In this document: positions 52,431 to 61,500 of the stretch, piece by piece
Layout: the number at the start of each line of letters is the position of its first letter
Position numbering within the stretch: position 1 is the stretch's first letter
Source of the DNA: Allobaileyella intestinalis
Lineage (GTDB): Bacteria > Bacillota > Clostridia > Peptostreptococcales > Anaerovoracaceae
NCBI RefSeq assembly: GCF_009695865.1
Contig: NZ_VUNB01000001.1
Span: 124,001-188,000, forward strand
Direction of reading: 5' to 3'
Length of the DNA stretch: 64,000 bases
The notes under the pieces: generated by a model
The model's database searches: none
What the model was told of the DNA's origin: nothing
Seen by the model: only the letters and a program-made list of their open reading frames with translations
Program-made: the position numbers and the translations under genes

Positions 52431-52478
52431 ATATAACAGCATATAACAGTTGACGACTGTTATATGCTGTTATATACT
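52431..52478 (+). promoter_or_regulatory. Promoter overlapped by a 20-bp-arm palindrome (GntR operator)
   Basis: The arms ATATAACAGCATATAACAGT (52431-52450) and its exact reverse complement (52456-52475) are separated by TGACG. Each arm contains two copies of ATAACAG, giving four half-sites. The centre of the palindrome supplies the -35 box TTGACG (52450-52455), and TATACT (52473-52478) is 17 bp downstream. The GntR protein encoded 27 bases later probably represses here. Confidence 0.85.
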
Positions 52479-52504
52479 GTTTACACAATAAAGGAGCTGT
52501 GAAT

Positions 52505-52876
52505 ATGCATATTCTTATTAATCACTCATCCATGGTCCCAATTTATGAGCAGGTTGCGGATCAGGTCAAAAAAAATATCATTTCCGGGGAGCTGAAGGAA
52601 GGGCAGGTTCTTCCCTCTGTAAGGGCGCTGTCCAGCCAGCTCAGGATTAGTGCCCTAACCGTAAAAAAGTCATACGACCGCCTGGAGGACGAAGGTTTTG
52701 TGGTCACCGTACAGGGAAAGGGGACTTACGTTTCAACAGGTGATCTGTCTTTTGCTGAAGAAGCCAGGCGAAGAGCCGTTGAGGATGATTTCAAAAAAGC
52801 TGTGGACAAAGCCACCGCAGCGGGGATGAGGCCGGAGGAAATCCTGGAGATAGTAAAAATCATGCTGGAGGTATGA
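52505..52876 (+). CDS. GntR-family regulator (YtrA-like)
   Basis: A 123-residue regulator with a GntR winged helix (VPIYEQVADQVKKNIISGELKEGQVLPSVRALSSQLRISALTVKKSYDRLEDEGFV) and a short helical tail instead of a ligand domain, which defines the YtrA subfamily. These proteins control ABC transporter operons. The start at 52505 is 9 bases after GGAG; a GTG at 52499 is too close to it. It overlaps the ABC ATPase start by 4 bp and sits behind a long palindrome. Confidence 0.93.
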   Translation: MHILINHSSMVPIYEQVADQVKKNIISGELKEGQVLPSVRALSSQLRISALTVKKSYDRLEDEGFVVTVQGKGTYVSTGDLSFAEEARRRAVEDDFKKAVDKATAAGMRPEEILEIVKIMLEV

Positions 52877-53721
52877 ATATGATCAAAATAGAACAGCTTG
52901 TGAAATGCTACGGGGATTTCAGGCTGGATGTTTCAATGGAGGTGCCAGATGGCCGTGTTACAGGCCTGATCGGAAAAAACGGAGCCGGAAAGAGCACTGT
53001 CATCAAGGCCATACTGGGACTTATCAGACCTGATGATGGCAGGGTTAAGGTTATGGGCGTGGAATCTTCAGACATGAGTCCTGTAGTGCGAACCAGACTG
53101 GGTGTTGCCCTTTCAGATTCAGGGTTTTATTCCGGACTGTCGGTATCTGACATCGGTAAAATATTGAAAAAATCTTACAGAGATTTTGACGAGCAGTGGT
53201 TTCTGGCGGCATGCCGGGATCAGGGCCTGCCTGTGAACAAAGTCATCAAGACCTTTTCCACAGGGATGAAAGCAAAGCTCCGCGTACTGACCGCACTTTC
53301 TCACGATGCTGATCTGCTGATACTGGATGAGCCTACCGCCGGTCTTGACGTGGAGGCCAGAAACGAGATATTGGATATTCTCCGGGACTATCTGGCCAGG
53401 AACGAGAGAAGAAGCATGCTGATAACATCCCACATCGCCACCGACCTGGAGGGTATCTGCGATGACATATATCTTATCCACCAGGGGCGGATCATCCTTC
53501 ACGAGGATACAGACATAATTTTGTCCGACTATGGTGTAATCAAGGCGGATGAAGAAACTTACGAAAAACTGGACAGGCAGTATCTTATCACCACCCGGAA
53601 GGAAGGCACCATGTACAAGTGCCTTACAAAAGAAAAGACTTTTTACGCTGAAAACTACCCGGGTCTGATTGTAGAAAAGGGCGGCATAGATGATTTGATT
53701 ACAATGATGACCGGGAGGTAA
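52873..53721 (+). CDS. ABC transporter ATP-binding protein
   Basis: A 282-residue ABC ATPase with Walker A GLIGKNGAGKST, signature TFSTGMKAKLRVL, Walker B DLLILDEPTAGLD and the switch His in ITSH. The C-terminal 60 residues extend past the core as in YtrB-like proteins. The gene starts inside the gntR stop (ATGA). With the following permease it would form an exporter; the substrate is unknown, but YtrA-controlled operons often respond to cell-wall antibiotics. Confidence 0.93.
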   Translation: MNMIKIEQLVKCYGDFRLDVSMEVPDGRVTGLIGKNGAGKSTVIKAILGLIRPDDGRVKVMGVESSDMSPVVRTRLGVALSDSGFYSGLSVSDIGKILKKSYRDFDEQWFLAACRDQGLPVNKVIKTFSTGMKAKLRVLTALSHDADLLILDEPTAGLDVEARNEILDILRDYLARNERRSMLITSHIATDLEGICDDIYLIHQGRIILHEDTDIILSDYGVIKADEETYEKLDRQYLITTRKEGTMYKCLTKEKTFYAENYPGLIVEKGGIDDLITMMTGR

Positions 53722-53723
53722 AT

Positions 53724-54374
53724 ATGAACGGATTGTTTGAAAAAGATCTGAGGCTGATCCTCAGAAGAAAGATGTCGGTTCTTTTTTTATTCATGATATT
53801 GATCATCATGGGGCTTTCCATGGACAGTTTATTCCTTACAGGATACGGAACTGCAATTTTCGGGTTCCTGACTATGGGCACCGTGACCTGCGACGAGGCC
53901 GACAACGGCTTTTCATTTCTCTTCACCCTTCCGGTTACAAGAAAACAGTATGTGACTGAGAAATTCCTTTTCGCAGGAGCCGGCACTCTGGCAGGCTGGC
54001 TGATTTCACTGATGGTCGCAGCAGCCATGAGCTTCATAAGAAACAGGGAAAATGGAATCTTTGACCAGATTCCGGAAAATGCCGCAGTGCTGATGGTCAT
54101 GCTGGCTGTGATTGCCATCTCTACTTCTGTACAGATGAAGTTCGGTGTGGAAAAAAGCAGAATCGTCCTTCTGATCAGCATGGGCGCTCTGTTTGCTGCC
54201 GGAATGGTTGTCTCAAAAGCAGCAGGCACAGGAACCGGAAGGGGTTATCAGACTCAAAGTGGAGGAGGTCCTTCTGATATGGTGATATTTCTCATGATTG
54301 CAGTGGCTTCTGCAGTGGCGGTGTTCATTGCTTATCAGTGGGGCGTAAGGATAATGAAGAAAAAAGAATTTTAG
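53724..54374 (+). CDS. ABC-2 type permease
   Basis: A 216-residue membrane protein with about six hydrophobic segments (for example VLFLFMILIIMGLSMDSLF, TLAGWLISLMVAAAMSF and VIFLMIAVASAVAVFIAYQWG). The N-terminal MNGLFEKDLRLILRRK resembles ABC-2 membrane subunits. It follows the ATPase by 2 bp and completes the GntR-controlled exporter. A glycine-rich loop lies before the last helix. Confidence 0.87.
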   Translation: MNGLFEKDLRLILRRKMSVLFLFMILIIMGLSMDSLFLTGYGTAIFGFLTMGTVTCDEADNGFSFLFTLPVTRKQYVTEKFLFAGAGTLAGWLISLMVAAAMSFIRNRENGIFDQIPENAAVLMVMLAVIAISTSVQMKFGVEKSRIVLLISMGALFAAGMVVSKAAGTGTGRGYQTQSGGGPSDMVIFLMIAVASAVAVFIAYQWGVRIMKKKEF

Positions 54375-54380
54375 CATAAC

Positions 54381-54504
54381 TGAAAAGCCCCGCCGGGGAG
54401 ATGCCACCTTTTTTGTGTGCAAGCACGTTACAGAACACGCTCAGGCCAGCATCAACGAGCTGTACAGAGATATTAATGACGATTATATCGATGATCAACA
54501 GTAA
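54381..54504 (+). pseudogene. Possible C-terminal gene remnant
   Basis: A frame without a start codon encodes RGDATFFVCKHVTEHAQASI and continues NELYRDINDDYIDDQQ to a TAA. The composition looks like real protein. I do not recognise the family. The rest of the 346-bp gap up to 54720 is AT-rich and holds only the promoter at 54639-54668. Confidence 0.3.
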
Positions 54505-54638
54505 CATCTTACATTTCAGCGGATCATGGCAGTCGGTATAAAATTTCCGCTGGCAAGAGGAAAAATGGATTATTAGTACTTTCAATAATACAATTTCGCA
54601 AAGTAAAAAATTGCAATTTCCAATCTTGCTCTATTCTG

Positions 54639-54668
54639 TTGAAGGGTGGAGCGTCCAGTTGCTACAAT
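54639..54668 (+). promoter_or_regulatory. Promoter of the secreted rhodanese gene
   Basis: TTGAAG (54639-54644), an 18-bp spacer and TACAAT (54663-54668), 52 bases before the start codon. Confidence 0.5.
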
Positions 54669-54720
54669 CAACTTGTCAAAATACTACCGGTTTCTTTTGA
54701 TGAGTAGAAGGAGAACGATT

Positions 54721-55248
54721 ATGAAGAGAAAAACATCAATTCTCGCATTGGTTGTAGCAATCGTTTTCACGCTGGGAATGTTCAGCAGTGTATTCGCTGC
54801 CACACCAAGGTCATCCCAGGATGGAAATGAGCTTAAGGTCGAGAAGGCCACCATGGACTACATGAAGCAGGCGGAGGAAGGAAAGTACAAGACTGTTTCT
54901 ACAACAACCGTGAAGAAGTGGGTCGACAACGGAGACAAGATGGTCATTATCGATACCATGCCTGCAGACTTTTATGCCGGTCAGCATGAGCCAGGTGCCA
55001 TCAACGTAACATTCCCGATGACACAGAAGGAAGTTACAAAGGACATGCAGAAGGCTCTGATCAAAGCGGTTGGAAAGAACAAGGACAAGAAGATCGTGGT
55101 TTACTGCGGATTCGTTGAGTGCCCGCGTTCCCATTACGCAGCAAAGTACCTGGTAAAGAAGGGCTATAAGAAGGTTTACCGTCAGGCAGGCGGTATCGGC
55201 GCATGGATGGATGCAGGATACGAAACAGAGGCATCTCCGGCAGCATAG
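54721..55248 (+). CDS. Secreted rhodanese-like domain protein
   Basis: A 175-residue exported protein. The signal peptide MKRKTSILALVVAIVFTLGM ends with a likely cleavage after SSVFA; there is no lipobox cysteine. The mature part is a rhodanese domain (MVIIDTMPADFYAGQHEPGAINVTF, then IVVYCGF, and GYKKVYRQAGGIGAWMDAGY). The expected catalytic cysteine is in VVYCGFVECPRSHYAA, where the loop is longer than the usual CxxxxR and has a second cysteine. Rhodanese-fold proteins carry sulfur as persulfide. The start follows AGAAGGAGAAC. It has its own promoter and terminator. Confidence 0.88.
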   Translation: MKRKTSILALVVAIVFTLGMFSSVFAATPRSSQDGNELKVEKATMDYMKQAEEGKYKTVSTTTVKKWVDNGDKMVIIDTMPADFYAGQHEPGAINVTFPMTQKEVTKDMQKALIKAVGKNKDKKIVVYCGFVECPRSHYAAKYLVKKGYKKVYRQAGGIGAWMDAGYETEASPAA

Positions 55249-55318
55249 AGAAGATAAAGAATACAGTGATGCAGAGGAGCTGATGTGGTCGGATCCTCTC
55301 TGAATCGCATACTGTAAT

Positions 55319-55364
55319 AAATACCGGCAGACATTTCCGGAAGGGGATGCCTGCCGGTATTTTT
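55319..55364 (+). terminator. Terminator after the rhodanese gene
   Basis: AATACCGGCAG ... CTGCCGGTATT forms an 11-bp stem followed by TTTG; the 20-base loop can form a small inner stem. Confidence 0.85.
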
Positions 55365-55467
55365 GTTGAGATGCGCATGGTCACTTGATGAGAATGTGTT
55401 GATCTGATCCCTGAAATACTTCCCAGGATCAGTGATGAAAACGCCATGGCTTTTATTGTAATCAACG

Positions 55468-55494
55468 AAAAAGGAGACGGCCGAGGCCGTCTCC
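55468..55494 (-). terminator. Terminator of buk
   Basis: On the minus strand GGAGACGGC, loop CTCG, GCCGTCTCC then TTTTTCG. Confidence 0.9.
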
Positions 55495-55514
55495 TGATTG
55501 AACTCGTCGAGCTC

Positions 55515-56573
55515 TTATTCGTAGATCTTGTAGTCTCCGTTCTTCATTGCTCTGTAAGCGCCTGCAGCCAGTGCAGCCATCTCTTCCTCACCAGGGAATC
55601 TCATGATTGGGGCAATCTTGTTTACATAAGAGCTGATCTCATTACAGAATCTCTCACTGTAAGCCATTCCGCCTGTGTAAACAATAGCATCAACATCATA
55701 GTGAAGAACTGCAGCCATTGCGCCGATGTCCTTAGCCAGCTGATAAGCAATTGCTCTGAATGCTCCCAGGCACTCCTTGTCTCCCTCGTCGAATGCCTTG
55801 TTCTCAACTGTACGGAAGTCCTTTGTTCCTGTGTAGGAGAATACGCCGGCTTCGTGTCCGATGATCTTCTTAACCTCAGCCTTTGTCTTTCCAGAGAAGC
55901 AAAGGTCAACCAGTGCGTTTGCAGGCAGGTTTCCGCCTCTGTCCATTCCCATGGCACCGTCGTCCTTAACGTTGTTTACGTCAATTACTCTGCCATGCTT
56001 GTGAGCACCAACAGATACGCCGCCGCCCAGGTGAACTACGATCAGGTTAAGCTCCTCGTAAGCCTTGCCCAGCTCCTCAGCAGCCTTTCTTGCAACAGCC
56101 TTCTGGTTCAGAGGGTGGAAGAAACTCTGTCTCTCCATGCCCTTCAGTCCGGAGTAACGAGCAACATCTTCCAGCTCGTCAACACTTACAGGGTCAACGA
56201 AGAATGCAGGAATGCCTACCTTGTCGCCCAGCTCCTTAGCCAGGTAAGAACCCAGGTTAGCAGCATGCTCTCCGTAAGGAGGGTTCAGGATGTCTCTGAT
56301 TACAGCATCGTTTACCTTGTATGTACCTGATGGAATGTGCTTCAGAAGTCCGCCTCTTCCGCAGATAGCATCAAAGTCCTCCAGCTTGTATCCCTTCTCC
56401 TCCAGAGTCTTCAGAATAACATCTCTTCTGAATGGCATCTGGTCAGGAATGCGGGCGTACTTATCCATCTCAGCTGCATCGTGGTCGATACCAACACGCA
56501 TTACTTCCTTCAGATCCTCGTATACAGCGATTTTTGTGGAAGTTGCGCCTGGATTGATAATAAGAAATCTCAT
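55515..56573 (-). CDS. buk: Butyrate kinase
   Basis: A 352-residue acetokinase-family enzyme (ASKHA fold) that makes butyrate and ATP from butyryl phosphate and ADP, the last step of one butyrate route. The N-terminal MRFLIINPGATSTKIAVYED, the AICGRGGLLKHIPSGTY block, VHLGGGVSVGAHKHGRVIDVNN and YTGGMAYSERF are diagnostic of Buk rather than acetate kinase. The start at 56573 is 11 bases after AAGGAG. Phosphotransbutyrylase (ptb), its usual neighbour, is not adjacent. The gene is monocistronic and its codon bias suggests high expression. Confidence 0.95.
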   Translation of the reverse strand: MRFLIINPGATSTKIAVYEDLKEVMRVGIDHDAAEMDKYARIPDQMPFRRDVILKTLEEKGYKLEDFDAICGRGGLLKHIPSGTYKVNDAVIRDILNPPYGEHAANLGSYLAKELGDKVGIPAFFVDPVSVDELEDVARYSGLKGMERQSFFHPLNQKAVARKAAEELGKAYEELNLIVVHLGGGVSVGAHKHGRVIDVNNVKDDGAMGMDRGGNLPANALVDLCFSGKTKAEVKKIIGHEAGVFSYTGTKDFRTVENKAFDEGDKECLGAFRAIAYQLAKDIGAMAAVLHYDVDAIVYTGGMAYSERFCNEISSYVNKIAPIMRFPGEEEMAALAAGAYRAMKNGDYKIYE

Positions 56574-56867
56574 TGCAGTAAATTCTCCTTTCAATGGAAA
56601 AAATCTTCTCGTTCTGCGTCGGATGCCCCGATACCGGGGTGGATGTTTTGTCCAGGGAAGTTGACACAGAACCTTTACAATATCGTTAATTATACACTTA
56701 ATGATTGTAAAAAGTAACAGAAACGGTTAAATCCGGAAAAATGCACGAAATCCAAAAGAATACCGGAGAAGCCTTTTGCCATAAAAGGCCGGTAACGTGA
56801 TACAATAACAGAGAATTTTTGCCAATCTATAATATAGTAATCAAATGAAAATAACAGGAAAATCAAA

Positions 56868-57938
56868 GTGAATAAAGATCAAAATACATTAAAAACAAGA
56901 AAGACTGCCAAGGGCTTCTTCCAGAAGAATAAGCTCCTTTGGTTAATCGTAGCCCTTTTGGCCGTGATTTTTCTTCTGACCGCTTTCGGCATACCAGGTG
57001 GAAAAGGCCGCACTGTAAATGTGAAAAAAGGCTGGGGCACTGTGGAAGTTGCCGGAAATCTTGAGAAACAGGGCATAATAAGAAGTAAAACAGCTTTTGA
57101 AGCCCTTGCTGTAGTAACGGGATCAGACCGGAAGTGGAAGTATGGCTCCCACCACATTACAGGCAGGGGGTACATGGGAATAATAAGGGAATTGACCACG
57201 GCCCGTCCTGAGGGTATTAAAATCACCATCCCTGAAGGATATCAGGCGAAGCAGATCGGTTCCCTCCTTGAAGAAAAGGGGATATGCACCAGAGAAGCTT
57301 TTCTGGATGCCTGCGTTAACCACAGTTTTAACTACCCGTTTCTCAAGGGACTTCCCGTACACCAGCGCATAAGCGGCCTGGAAGGCTATCTTTTTCCAGA
57401 TACTTACTACTTCAGTAAAAACACTGATCCGGATGTGATAATCAACGGGATGCTGAAACGTTTTGACCAGAAGGTGAATACAAAATCCGTAAAAAGCCGG
57501 GCCCAGGCCAGGGGATTGACTCTTGACCAGGTTGTAATCCTGGCATCGATGGTGGAGAGCGAGGCGCGAACAAGATCTGACCGGGACAAGGTGGCTGCCG
57601 TGTTCATGAACAGGCTGAAAAATCCTGAGGCCCGCCTGGGAAGCTGCGTTACGGTGGAATACGCCAAGGGAATGAAAAAAACAATCATTTCATATGAGGA
57701 CACCCAGTTCGATTCCCCGTACAATACATATTTAAATCCGGGGCTTCCTTTTGGCCCCATCTGCTGCCCTGGAATGGACAGCATAAACGCAGTGCTGGAC
57801 CACAAAGATACAACTTATTACTATTTCCAGTCAGACAAGTATGGAAACCTTCATTTTGCCACTACATATGAAGAACATCTGGCAAATCAGAAGAAGCTTC
57901 AGAAAGACTGGAAGACCGGGGAAGGAAAGAAAATATGA
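56868..57938 (+). CDS. mltG: Endolytic murein transglycosylase MltG (YceG-like)
   Basis: A 356-residue membrane-anchored lytic transglycosylase that cuts growing glycan strands. One N-terminal transmembrane helix (LLWLIVALLAVIFLLTAFG, about 24-42) is followed by a LysM-like part and the catalytic domain with LEGYLFPDTYYF, the active Glu in ILASMVESEARTRSDRDKVAAVFMNRL, and YNTYLNPGLPFGPICCPG. Translation begins at GTG after AGGAAAA. The stop overlaps the next start by ATGA. Confidence 0.93.
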   Translation: MNKDQNTLKTRKTAKGFFQKNKLLWLIVALLAVIFLLTAFGIPGGKGRTVNVKKGWGTVEVAGNLEKQGIIRSKTAFEALAVVTGSDRKWKYGSHHITGRGYMGIIRELTTARPEGIKITIPEGYQAKQIGSLLEEKGICTREAFLDACVNHSFNYPFLKGLPVHQRISGLEGYLFPDTYYFSKNTDPDVIINGMLKRFDQKVNTKSVKSRAQARGLTLDQVVILASMVESEARTRSDRDKVAAVFMNRLKNPEARLGSCVTVEYAKGMKKTIISYEDTQFDSPYNTYLNPGLPFGPICCPGMDSINAVLDHKDTTYYYFQSDKYGNLHFATTYEEHLANQKKLQKDWKTGEGKKI

Positions 57939-60328
57939 GTGCAAAAAAAACAGAACTTCTGGCGCCGGCTGGCGGGGTTCCACAGCTGGTGGCTGCAGTG
58001 GAAAATGGAGCGGATGCAGTTTACCTGGGTGGAGATCTGTTCAATGCCCGGATGAACGCCGGGAATTTTTCCATGGACCAGATAAGGAAGGCAGTTCTGT
58101 TTGCCCACAAGAGAAATGTGGACATTCACGTAACTATGAATACCCTTCTCAAAGACGATGAACTGGAACCGGCACTGGCCTATGCAGAAAAACTCTATGA
58201 GGCCGGTGTGGACGCGCTGATTGTTCAGGATCTGGGACTGGCGGGGATCCTCAGAAAAAATCTTCCTGAAATGGCTCTTCACATGTCTACCCAGGCCACC
58301 TGTTCAGATCTGAGAACCGTAAAAGCTGCCATGAATATGGGATATTCCAGAGTGGTTCTTGCCAGAGAACTCAGCTTAGAGGAGATTCGTGAAATCTGTG
58401 AGGTTGGGCCGGAAATAGAAGTTTTTGCCCACGGGGCTCTCTGCATATGCTACTCAGGTCAGTGCCAGCTCAGCAGATTTTACGGGGACAGAAGCGGAAA
58501 CAGAGGCACCTGCGCCCAGCCATGCAGACTGGCCTATCAGACACTGACCAGCCAGGATGGCGATGAAAAAAAGAAGTTCATGGATTATCCCCTGAGTCCA
58601 AAAGACCTGTGCCTGGCAGACCACCTGGGAGAACTGGTGGAGGCAGGAGTCACTTCTTTCAAGATAGAAGGCCGGATGAAGTCGCCTGAATACGTTGGCA
58701 CGGTTACAAGGATATACAGGAAGTATCTGGACAAGGCTCTGGATGGACAGCACTTGAGCCGTGGAATTTCGCCTGAGGACAGAATGGAATTGATGCAGAT
58801 TTTCAACAGGGGAAACTTCACTGACGCATATCTGAAAGGAACTTCGGGGGAAGAGCTGATGTCCGGAACGATTCCGAAAAACCAGGGCATTTATATTGGC
58901 CGGGTTAAGAGAACCGTTCCAGGAAAAAAACTGGTCGAAATAGAGGTAAAAGATTCCCTGGATATCCAGGCACAGAACGGCCGGTCAGAGGGAAATAATC
59001 CTGTAACATGGCCGCTTCAGGTGGGAGACGGAATTGAGATCCGCACCAGGGACGGCAAAAGGGCCGGCGGCGTAATAAGCTACTGCCGGCTGCCTGAGTC
59101 AGGAAAAAATACAGGTTCACAGGAGAGACTGGTCCGCATAGGAGATATAAAGGACCCGGTGAGAGAAGGAGATTCTGTATACAGAACTTCTTCATCTGAA
59201 CAGCTTAAGGTAATTGGCAGATCCTTCAAGGACAAGGACCTGGATAGTGGCCGGTATCTCCGCCAGTGTCCCGTAGACATGGTGCTTTCAGAGAAAAATG
59301 GAGTGCTGGAGCTGGAAATGATCCACTGCAGAGGAATACGAGCATCTGTTTCTTCTGGTCAGGAGAACTTTGAAAAAGGAAAAGAAGGTGATCTGGCTGC
59401 CAGATCCATAAAGGCTTTTGGGAAAACAGGAGGAACACCTTACAAACTGGGGAACTTCACATGCCTTGCCAGCGATGACCTGAAAGTCCCCATGTCCTTG
59501 TTGAACGGTCTCAGGAGAGACTGTATCTCTGCTCTTGATAAAGCCTTTGAAGATAAAATGAATGAAAGAGGGTCACAGTTAGAAATTGCCAGGAATTCCA
59601 GGAATTTTTCAATAAAATCAAATATTAATCATGAACCTGATGAAGCTCCTGGGACAGCAGAACTGTATTACTGGGACTGGGAGACTTTCTACAGCCATGC
59701 AGAAAAAAATACCGGGATGGTGATGGAAAAATACGGCCTTCCCGTAAGACACATAATTCCTGTAAATCTGTGGGAAGAAAACTTCAGCCAGCTGCCGGGA
59801 ACAGAAGCTGACTGGGGAAATATCATACCGTATATTTCAAACGTTCCAAGGGGTAAAGAGAACCAATTCGTAGAAGATAATATAGAAAGTATCATCGGTC
59901 ACCTTCGTATAAGAAAAAGCGGAATATACATTGGAACCCTTGGCTGGCTTGATTGTTTTAAGAAAGCGGGAATTACAATTTACGGAGATTACGGACTGAA
60001 CGCATTTAATGAGGAAGAGGTGTTTTTCCTTAAGGAAATGGGAATGGATGAAGTAGCGCCGGGACTGGAAAATGCCAATCCATCATGGGGTGCATATCCT
60101 CTGATGACCATGGAACACCATGCTGAGGGAGAGGGCCTGAGAAGGAAAACCCCTATCAGGTCCAGAAAAACTCCAGATCTCAGAATAATCAGAAGATCAC
60201 ACAGTGACCAGACTCTGATAATACCGGATATAAAAGACATTCAACTTCCGCCGGCAGATGAGCTGGCAGTACCGGGATTTGACTCATTCAGAATTTATAT
60301 GGCACCCGGCGTAGGGCTTACTGTCTAG
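57935..60328 (+). CDS. U32 peptidase-family protein with DUF3656 domain
   Basis: A 797-residue protein of the U32 family. The N-terminal part has ELLAPAGGVPQLVAAVENGADAVYLGG, and HGALCICYSGQCQLSRFYGDRSGNRGTCAQPCR supplies conserved cysteines for an Fe-S cluster. The DUF3656-type domain follows (about 380-520). Despite the name, characterised relatives (RlhA, TrhP) hydroxylate RNA (23S rRNA or tRNA wobble uridine) using prephenate-derived chemistry, so an RNA-modifying role is more likely than proteolysis. It overlaps mltG by 4 bp, a common pairing in Firmicutes. Confidence 0.9.
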   Translation: MSAKKTELLAPAGGVPQLVAAVENGADAVYLGGDLFNARMNAGNFSMDQIRKAVLFAHKRNVDIHVTMNTLLKDDELEPALAYAEKLYEAGVDALIVQDLGLAGILRKNLPEMALHMSTQATCSDLRTVKAAMNMGYSRVVLARELSLEEIREICEVGPEIEVFAHGALCICYSGQCQLSRFYGDRSGNRGTCAQPCRLAYQTLTSQDGDEKKKFMDYPLSPKDLCLADHLGELVEAGVTSFKIEGRMKSPEYVGTVTRIYRKYLDKALDGQHLSRGISPEDRMELMQIFNRGNFTDAYLKGTSGEELMSGTIPKNQGIYIGRVKRTVPGKKLVEIEVKDSLDIQAQNGRSEGNNPVTWPLQVGDGIEIRTRDGKRAGGVISYCRLPESGKNTGSQERLVRIGDIKDPVREGDSVYRTSSSEQLKVIGRSFKDKDLDSGRYLRQCPVDMVLSEKNGVLELEMIHCRGIRASVSSGQENFEKGKEGDLAARSIKAFGKTGGTPYKLGNFTCLASDDLKVPMSLLNGLRRDCISALDKAFEDKMNERGSQLEIARNSRNFSIKSNINHEPDEAPGTAELYYWDWETFYSHAEKNTGMVMEKYGLPVRHIIPVNLWEENFSQLPGTEADWGNIIPYISNVPRGKENQFVEDNIESIIGHLRIRKSGIYIGTLGWLDCFKKAGITIYGDYGLNAFNEEEVFFLKEMGMDEVAPGLENANPSWGAYPLMTMEHHAEGEGLRRKTPIRSRKTPDLRIIRRSHSDQTLIIPDIKDIQLPPADELAVPGFDSFRIYMAPGVGLTV

Positions 60329-60461
60329 GGGAAACTGACAGAGAATAACAGTAATTTTTACAATTCACAAAAGAGACCAGTTGAGTACTTTTTGTTTGAA
60401 AAAACGAAACAATTCTGACAGAATAAGGCTGAAGAGATATATAAATTAAGGGAGGGCGGAG

Positions 60462-61049
60462 ATGATCACAACAGATAATCTGATAATCAGAAAGGCATCT
60501 TTTGCGGACTGTGATGATTTTGCCAGATGGGAATCCAGGGAAAATGTAATCCAGCACTTCTGCATTGACGGCAAGAGAGACCTGGATGCAGTAATAGACC
60601 AGTTCCACAAGGTTACCCACGATAATTCCAGAATGTGGCTGACTATCCTGGACAAAAAAACCAGAAACGCCATCGGAAGAGTGGGAATCACAAGCATTGA
60701 TGAAATCAACGATTCCATGGATCTGACTATCATTTATATAGCAGATGAATCCATGAGAGGAAAGGGCTTGGGAAGTGAAGCAATTGAGGCCGTATTGGAG
60801 CTGGCCTTTACAAGATTTGGAATGCACAGAGTGTCCCTGGATTACTTCCTGGATGATGACATAGGAGCACACCTGTATTCTAAACTGGGATTCAGGAAGG
60901 AAGGAATAATGGTCAGAGCCGGGAAGCAGAACGGGCAGTACTACGACCTTCAGCTTATGGCAATCCTGAAGGAAGAGTGGGAGGCCCTTCATCCTGAAAA
61001 GGCTGGAAAAACCGTCGAAAACGTCAGCCCCCAGCCAATAGATTATTGA
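60462..61049 (+). CDS. GNAT-family N-acetyltransferase (RimJ/RimL-like)
   Basis: A 195-residue acetyltransferase. The acetyl-CoA loop is ESMRGKGLGSEAIEAVLELAF and the C-terminal motif is RVSLDYFLDDDIGAHLYSKLGFRKEGI. The start follows AGGGAGGGCGGAG. The substrate, whether protein N-terminus, antibiotic or polyamine, cannot be inferred. It is separated from the U32 gene by a 133-bp AT-rich gap in which I see no terminator. Confidence 0.88.
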   Translation: MITTDNLIIRKASFADCDDFARWESRENVIQHFCIDGKRDLDAVIDQFHKVTHDNSRMWLTILDKKTRNAIGRVGITSIDEINDSMDLTIIYIADESMRGKGLGSEAIEAVLELAFTRFGMHRVSLDYFLDDDIGAHLYSKLGFRKEGIMVRAGKQNGQYYDLQLMAILKEEWEALHPEKAGKTVENVSPQPIDY

Positions 61050-61116
61050 TGACCCTGATTAAGCGCCTGCTTGCAGCAGCCGGTAAACCGGTTGTGATTA
61101 TGAAAGAGAGAGAATA

Positions 61117-61500
61117 ATGTTCACATTTAACCATTTTAATTTCAACGTTAAGGATCTGGAGAAAAGCCTTAAATTCTATAAAGAAGCACTTAGCCTGGAG
61201 CCTGTAAAAATCAACGATCAGCCTGATTTCACCCTGGTATATCTGGGTGATGGAAAAACAGGATTCCGCCTTGAGCTGACTTACCTGAAGGACAGGGAAG
61301 AAGCCTATGATCTGGGAGAACTGGAATACCACCTTGCCATTACGGCCAGTGATATGAAGGCCGCTCACGATCTTCACGAAAAAATGGGCTGCATTTGCTT
61401 CGAAAATCCAGCAATGGGAATTTACTTTATTGAAGATCCGGACGGTTACTGGATAGAGATTGTTCCTGACGGATCATATATGGCGGAGCACACAAAATGA
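61117..61500 (+). CDS. gloA: Glyoxalase I / VOC-family metalloenzyme
   Basis: A 127-residue vicinal-oxygen-chelate protein made of two beta-alpha-beta-beta-beta units. Metal ligands match glyoxalase I: His5 in FNHFNFNV, a Glu in FRLELTY, His in LEYHLAI and Glu in YWIEIVPDGS. Glyoxalase I isomerises the methylglyoxal-thiol adduct. It overlaps the next gene by 4 bp (ATGA). Related VOC enzymes with other substrates are possible. Confidence 0.85.
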   Translation: MFTFNHFNFNVKDLEKSLKFYKEALSLEPVKINDQPDFTLVYLGDGKTGFRLELTYLKDREEAYDLGELEYHLAITASDMKAAHDLHEKMGCICFENPAMGIYFIEDPDGYWIEIVPDGSYMAEHTK

